Part shown: positions 58,660-64,000 of the stretch, piece after piece | Position numbering within the stretch: position 1 is the first letter of the stretch | Layout of the letters: each line of letters opens with the position of its first letter | Notes under the pieces: model-generated | What the model saw: only the letters and a program-made list of their open reading frames with translations | Databases searched by the model: none | What the model was told of the DNA's origin: nothing | Made by a program: the position numbers and the translations under genes | NCBI GenBank assembly: GCA_028554755.1 | Contig: JAPTOF010000010.1 | Coordinates: 9,212,001 to 9,276,000, forward strand | Reading direction: 5' to 3' | DNA: 64,000 bases | Source: Cordia subcordata | Lineage: Eukaryota; Streptophyta; Magnoliopsida; Boraginales; Cordiaceae

Positions 58660-59406
58660 TGTTGGGTGGTTTTGTTTATACCTCAAAAGGAATATAATAC
58701 TTCCCACATTGGAAAAGTTATAAATCATTTCTCACCTTATATTAGATTTCACTCTAGTAGGCTTGTAAAAGAAAGGATAAGGGGTTGGGCTCGCGCGCAT
58801 GAGATTTGGGCCGATAGTTCAAATTCGAGGATTTGCCTCCCCCCTGCGCGCAAGATATACGTGAGGCCCGGTCCAAGCCACTTTTTAAATTTATTATTTT
58901 TTATTTTCAGAAGAAAGTTTATTTTTAGCCTTAACGGAACGGAATGGTTCGAATTTTCCTCCTGGTGCTTCATTTTTTGAACAAGTAAAACATGTGCTTA
59001 AAAGTTTACCTGCAATTCCTCTTTAGCTGTTGAAGACCAGGTATTTCTCACTTTCCGCTGTACCTTTTTCGAGCTACTCTGTTGAGCCTGAAGCCTATAA
59101 ATAGCCCTCCATTCCAAGCTAAATACACACAACAAAATTCTTCTCTTATACTCTGTTAAATTTTTCTCCTGTAGTTTGTTTAAAAGATTGCTGGGTATTT
59201 TTTCTTTCAAGTTTCTTTTGCTGTTCCTAGTTCAAAACTAGAAGAGCTTGTTGAATCGCTTGTTGAATCCTGGGGGATACGCTGGGCGAAATATCCTTAA
59301 GGAGAGTGTTCATAACACGCCTCAAGCTACTATCTGTTTTTACTACATTACTTTTGCACTTGTTCTACTGTCGAGATTATTTCCTTTAGACTACATTTTT
59401 TCAACA
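58660..59406 (+). mobile_element. Solo LTR (Copia-like)
   Basis: The stretch begins TGTTGGG and ends TTCAACA, so it has the TG...CA ends and short TGTTG/CAACA inverted repeat of an LTR. CAATT flanks both sides (58655-58659 and 59407-59411). Inside are CCCACATTGG near the left end, common in plant Copia LTRs, and a TATAAATAG promoter at about 59,096. No second LTR or internal region exists nearby, so it is a solo LTR from recombination. Confidence 0.8.
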
Positions 59407-59411
59407 CAATT

Positions 59412-60997
59412 TTCAAGAGACTTTTGATTGTAGATATAAAAAATTTTGTGCCTACAATTCTATCATTTTCCCGAGCCCAAAACTCCAAGCTCGGGAGTAA
59501 GATTGGCCTTGTTATGAGCATAATAAATTTTGTGACTGACTCCAAACCCAAATCTTTAGATTCAATTTTTTTGTATTTGGAACCACCGATTACCTAACAG
59601 CCCTTCATGGAAAGTTTTTCCATCTTTAGAGAGTGTCTACATCTGCACTCCACTAATTACTTTTCAACTTATCCACTAGACTTTGTCGTTTCATTTGTTT
59701 TTTCTTTCTCTTCTTTTTCTTTTTCTTTTTCTTTTTTTTTTTTGGCTTTCTTTTTTGATCCCCAAATTGATTCGGAACGTTCTATGATTCCTTAGCCAAG
59801 TCACAAGCTCACTAGAGCCAACCTGGATTTACAATGCTTTTGCTTCCTGATTCTCATTATAAAACCAAACAAAAGGCAAAGATTTTAAAAAAGAAAGGGA
59901 AAAAAAAAAAGCCATAGTTTTCTGACACAGTAAATTAAAAGGTTTTCTCAAAGTGACTTTGCGTTCCAGCTAAGTTGATACAAATCATTCTTAATCAACC
60001 AACAAGACTTAACACACCATCTTGTCCCCACGTACAGCTGGCTTTGCAAACAAGAATCTTAACTCTCCACAAGTCACGCGATTTTAAGGTTAATATGATT
60101 TATTGTTAGGACCCCACATATCATATTTTCCATCAATCTGACATCTATAGAGAGAAACTAATGTCGTCAGTTTGCCAAAAGTTAATTCTTTATTTTTTTT
60201 TTCGTTCTCAATTATTTCTTTATCTTTTTTTTTTATGACAAAAGTTATTTACTAGATGTCAAATCTAGTCGTGTATATGATAAAAATTTTATTATATACA
60301 ACGATGAAATAATGATGTGTCCAGTACTTGTAATCTTCTTATAATTTTCATCTAAGGAGAAAGGAAGAAAAAGAAGGGCATGGCATACAATTGAAGCAAC
60401 AATCATAGAGTATAAAATATCTGAAAGGAAGAGCAATATGACTATCATAACTTGTCTCAATCAATTAGTGATGAAAATTATGAATTGTTTAAGGGATATG
60501 GGAAAAAAAACAAAACAAAACAAAACAAAAGTTGGAATTACAAGTTTTCTCCCATCAAACACCACCTTCCAAGTCATCTACATACTTCTTTTCAAGCTAC
60601 AAAATGGTACATCTGACTTAACAAAGTTTTGGACTTCTCCAATTATACAAGTGATTGTGAAAATCCTCTAAAAGAATCATCTCGTGAATATAGATAATTT
60701 GATTGCAAAAACAAGAATTTTGAAGAGAAAAATGTTTTCTCTTTTCCTGGGATCCAAATTTTTGTGTTGAACTACCATGTCTTGGTATATACATAAGCGT
60801 CTCTCATTTTGGGGGCCCCAAATTAATCTTGGTAATGTTAACAAAATGTTGATCATAGCTCAGTTTTCATCTGAGCTGGGGACAAAACACCTGCAGATAC
60901 AGAGCCAAAATCAGAAACTGCATTCAAATCCTTATGCATAGATATTCTTTTTAATTGTATCTTTTTGCTGTTTTAGCATTCTTATTCAAATTCTTCA
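59412..60997. other. Intergenic, no gene
   Basis: A CT-rich run at about 59,695-59,745 and several T or A runs. The part next to 60,998 should contain the 3' untranslated region of the bHLH gene. No gene is recognised. Confidence 0.45.
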
Positions 60998-63139
60998 CTA
61001 ACCATGGAAATTCTGTGTCTGATTTTGGCCGAAAACAACGCTTTGAAGATCATCGTCCCACAAGGCTGAAGCCTGAAAATGAATGAATTTAACCGCGGTT
61101 AAGGACTATGGAAAGACATGATTCCAGAGTCTATAAGTTTGTGGAAATCCTTGATTACCTGAGATGCTGCAGCTTCACTATAACTGTCTACAGGAGGAAG
61201 TTGCAGGCATGGGTTTTTACCCACTGCAGCATTCACATGGTTCATTGGAAGAGGGACTTTTGTTCCATCAGGAATGGGACTATGCAAGTTTTGCACTTGC
61301 TGCAATTGAAATGAGAAAGGCAATGCTGATGCTGAGGCATCTGATGCATAAGAGCCATGAGGCAGAGATCCACGCGGCTGAAACATCTGAAATTGGCCAA
61401 GAAATGAATGCTTAATGCCAAACTAAAAGTTGCAAGTTTTTGGATTAAAGCAGAACTGGCAAATGCAAGCAGGCTTACATCTTTGGAAAGAAGAGCTTCT
61501 ATGTTAACATCCATTCTTGGATTAATGGAAGCTAACTTCATTGAAAGGAACTGTTTGACAGGATCAGAAACACAAATGTTAAATCATCTTATTAGAATTG
61601 GGAATCAAGACGAAAAGCTAGTGAATTTTCGGATCATAATTCACCTCAACTTGTCGCTGCAGCGATTGCACATAGTTTATGATTTCATCCAGCATGATAG
61701 CTTTCCCAGTCACCTATAACAACCATATGTCAACAATTTAGGAATTTGAAAAATCTCAAGATTGGACTAATTAAGCTCTCAAAGTTGACTAATACCTTGT
61801 TGCAACCCGGGACTAGATCTTGTAATACCTTCATTCTTTGACTAATTTTCTCCCTTCTTACCTGCCAAAGAAGAGTTAACAGAAAGGGGATAAGTCAACC
61901 GAATTAAGGAAAATGGTGAAGAAGAATTCCAAGTAAATGTTTCCGTAATTCATATACCCTTTCAGCAAGGCTATGCGCATCGGTGGCCTGACCCCTTCTA
62001 GCTCTAACATGAATGTAATCTTTTGGAGCTTCTGGAGGCTTTTGATTATCCTTAGTTTCTTTCTTATTTCCATTCCCTGAAGTGTCGGTGCCACTTTGCT
62101 CTGCCTTTGGTTTAGCTACTTTATCATTTTGATTGTCTTCATCTGGCTTGCTTCTTTTTGCACTGGATTCATTATTCTCAACTGCAGCCTGCAATAATTC
62201 ACTTTCATCAAGAAAAATAATCTAAAATCAAGGAATTATAATCAAGAGTTTACCAATAGATAACATTACATTAGCATCTCTTCCTGAGGTTGATGAGGGA
62301 ACATCTTTTCTTTTTCCCTTGGAAATTGATTTCCTCTTTCTGGAATTGACATCATTTTGACCATTCATCCCAATTTCCCCACCTGGGATCTGCTCAGAGA
62401 CCGAAGAATTCTCTCGCGAATCGCCAAATTCTGCATTTTGAGGTGACCCGTTGAATTTCTGATCAGCAGCTAAATTCCAATCTTGCAGATTTTCAGAGAC
62501 CTTGAGGGACTGGTTACTTGAAACTCTTGAAAGCCTCCCAGAATCCAGTTTAGGTTTAGGTGCAAATTTATGAGTCAATTCAGAGTCTTTTAACCCAAAC
62601 TGACCATTTAGGCCACCTAAAGCATTACTACCAACGCTGGAAAATCTTGGAGTCCTCTCTGCAAATGCAGGGCTAGTATAAGGTGGAGGTGGACTTGGAT
62701 TAGCAGGCAAATGGTTTCTGTTGAACTGTAGATTTCCCCCGATCTGATGATCCATCATGGACAGATTAAGCTCAGGAGGTGAATTCAGAGGTGTGCTATA
62801 GCAAGAAGTTTTAGTACTGTTATTATTGCCACCCATAAATGAATGGCCTGAAACTTCTCCTGAATTGCAGACACTCCCTAATCTACCAATCAGCTCCCTG
62901 AGCACAATGTTCTCAGTTGCACTGCCAGGAACAACAGCTGCAGGGTTAGCCGTGGCGGGCGACGACACCATGGAGCTTATTGCAGACGCAAAGGGATCAT
63001 TCTGATCCACTGAATTGTCCCAGCTTGTGTTGAAGAAGCAATTCTGGAGTTGTTGTGAAGCACCATTAAATTCATTCTGCATTCCCATTCCATAAGGCAT
63101 AGTGTTGCCTTCATTCATGAAAATATTATCCCTCTCCAT
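60998..63139 (-). CDS. bHLH transcription factor, bHLH62/78/49 (CIB-type), complete
   Basis: Seven exons in transcription order: 63139-62270, 62188-61958, 61861-61796, 61713-61645, 61550-61479, 61386-61159, 61072-60998; all join in phase to 536 residues. The basic region includes RARRGQATDAHSLAERVRRE with His362, Glu366 and Arg370, the H-E-R triad that reads E/G-boxes (CANNTG, CACGTG). The helix-loop-helix continues through QRMKVLQDLVPGCNK, a short loop, and MLDEIINYVQSLQRQVEFLS. The Ser/Asn/Pro-rich N-terminus and the basic, Lys-rich stretch in exons 1-2 (about residues 265-330) are usual in this subgroup. Members partner with cryptochrome or act in growth and flowering control; the specific role here is not readable. 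I start at ATG 63139. Confidence 0.95.
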
Positions 63140-64000
63140 GTTGAACAATTATACTCAACAAAATTCAGAGCTATTGAAGATAGCAGAACAATCAAGAATC
63201 TTTAAAGAAAAACCAACAAGTTTTGCCTGGAATTAATAAATACCCAGCAGAATAAGGTAACAGAAAAAAGTGGAAAGAGAATGAGATGTGAGGATATAAT
63301 GGTTCTTTTTAGTCACACAAGTGAGAAAAAAAATAATAAAGTGAAAGAGAAGGGTGAGATGGCTATGATCAGGGAGAAAGCGGAGGATAAAAAGAGAAGA
63401 GGGAATGGAGGAAAGTGATGAGGAAAGAAGAACAAAGGTAAATAAAGGGCAAAGTTTTGTTTGACCTTTTTTTTTTTTTCTTCAAATACTATACACTGAT
63501 GTGATATTGCATTGTCACTGTAGACTCTAGCATGTGTGCTATTAATTTAGCCACATACAAAATACTATATAGATGGTGAGAGGTGTGTCACGCTGTGTTT
63601 TATTTATTATGGGAAAAAATAATTTTAGCATTTTAATCCGTCAGGGTAAACTTAAGAAATCATTTTTTTACCGTTTAATATAGTAGTTGAACAATCACTT
63701 GCTGCAGTTAAAGATTTCAAGTTTAAATTGATACGCTCTCATAACAAATATTATTCGACTTTTAACTCACTTAGAATACGTCACTTGGACATGCTGCTCC
63801 ATCATAGAATTTACTGCGTTAAGTGTATACAACATAAGTTTACTTGAATTGACTTTCTCCTCATATATAAAAGAAAAAGAAAAGAAAGAAAGGGGCAATT
63901 TATGAAAGGCTGCATTTGTTATTTGTTTATCTTTCTTTAAGTCCTTTTTTATTCCTTGTGTTTTCTTTTTCTTTTTTCTTTTCCCTTGTTTCTTGCAATG
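63140..64000 (-). promoter_or_regulatory. 5' region of the bHLH gene
   Basis: On the minus strand this is the 5' untranslated region and promoter. A pyrimidine-rich stretch (purine-rich on plus, about 63,270-63,440) of the kind often seen in plant leaders lies 130-300 bases before the ATG. No clear TATA box. No gene is seen in the remainder. Confidence 0.4.

Noticed and set aside
63139..63148. Start of the bHLH protein at 63,148
   Set aside because: The codon there is TTG; the first in-frame ATG is at 63,139.

Overview
This is nuclear DNA of a flowering plant, almost certainly a eudicot. It is AT-rich, its genes have short exons with AG/GT-type introns, and it is crowded with plant transposons (Helitrons, hAT, CACTA and Mutator-like MITEs, LINEs, solo LTRs). 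The protein families are plant-specific: a KIN-12 phragmoplast kinesin, a CIB-type bHLH factor, an ABA2-like short-chain dehydrogenase and a RING-H2 protein. Species cannot be fixed from the sequence. There are no bacterial, organellar, tRNA or rRNA features.

The left two thirds (about 1-45,000) are a dispersed cluster of one small gene family, called CRP1 to CRP6 here. Each member encodes a secreted peptide of about 80 residues with eight cysteines. Exon 1 is the signal peptide, one intron follows, and exon 2 is the mature peptide. CRP4 (30,463) and CRP5 (37,603) are intact. CRP1 (1,119) is open but needs a GC splice donor. CRP2 (6,973) is an exon-1 relic, CRP3 (8,137) has a one-base frameshift, and CRP6 (40,496) has several lesions. 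The copies lie in duplicated blocks of about 2.5-3 kb that share a promoter module, often itself repeated, a TATA box 45-80 bases before the ATG, and long 3' flanks. I do not recognise the cysteine spacing as a named family; it is the most novel item here.

Two unrelated genes sit between the CRP blocks: a single-exon RING-H2 gene (11,906-12,742) and a two-exon short-chain dehydrogenase (17,901-19,576, with a CACTA MITE in its intron). Between 22,030 and 30,400 the upstream region of CRP4 seems to have been stretched by nested insertions: a LINE with target-site duplications and a paralogous empty site, MITEs, Helitrons, and finally a 967-bp Helitron placed just before the CRP4 TATA box.

The right third is gene-rich and ordinary. 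A complete 16-exon KIN-12A/B (PAKRP1) gene occupies 46,155-55,983 on the plus strand, with a perfect mitosis-specific activator motif upstream and a GC-AG second intron. A complete seven-exon bHLH62/78-like transcription factor gene occupies 60,998-63,139 on the minus strand. The space between them contains a well-bounded solo LTR (58,660-59,406). All coordinates, exon joins and alignments were made by eye; no similarity search was run.
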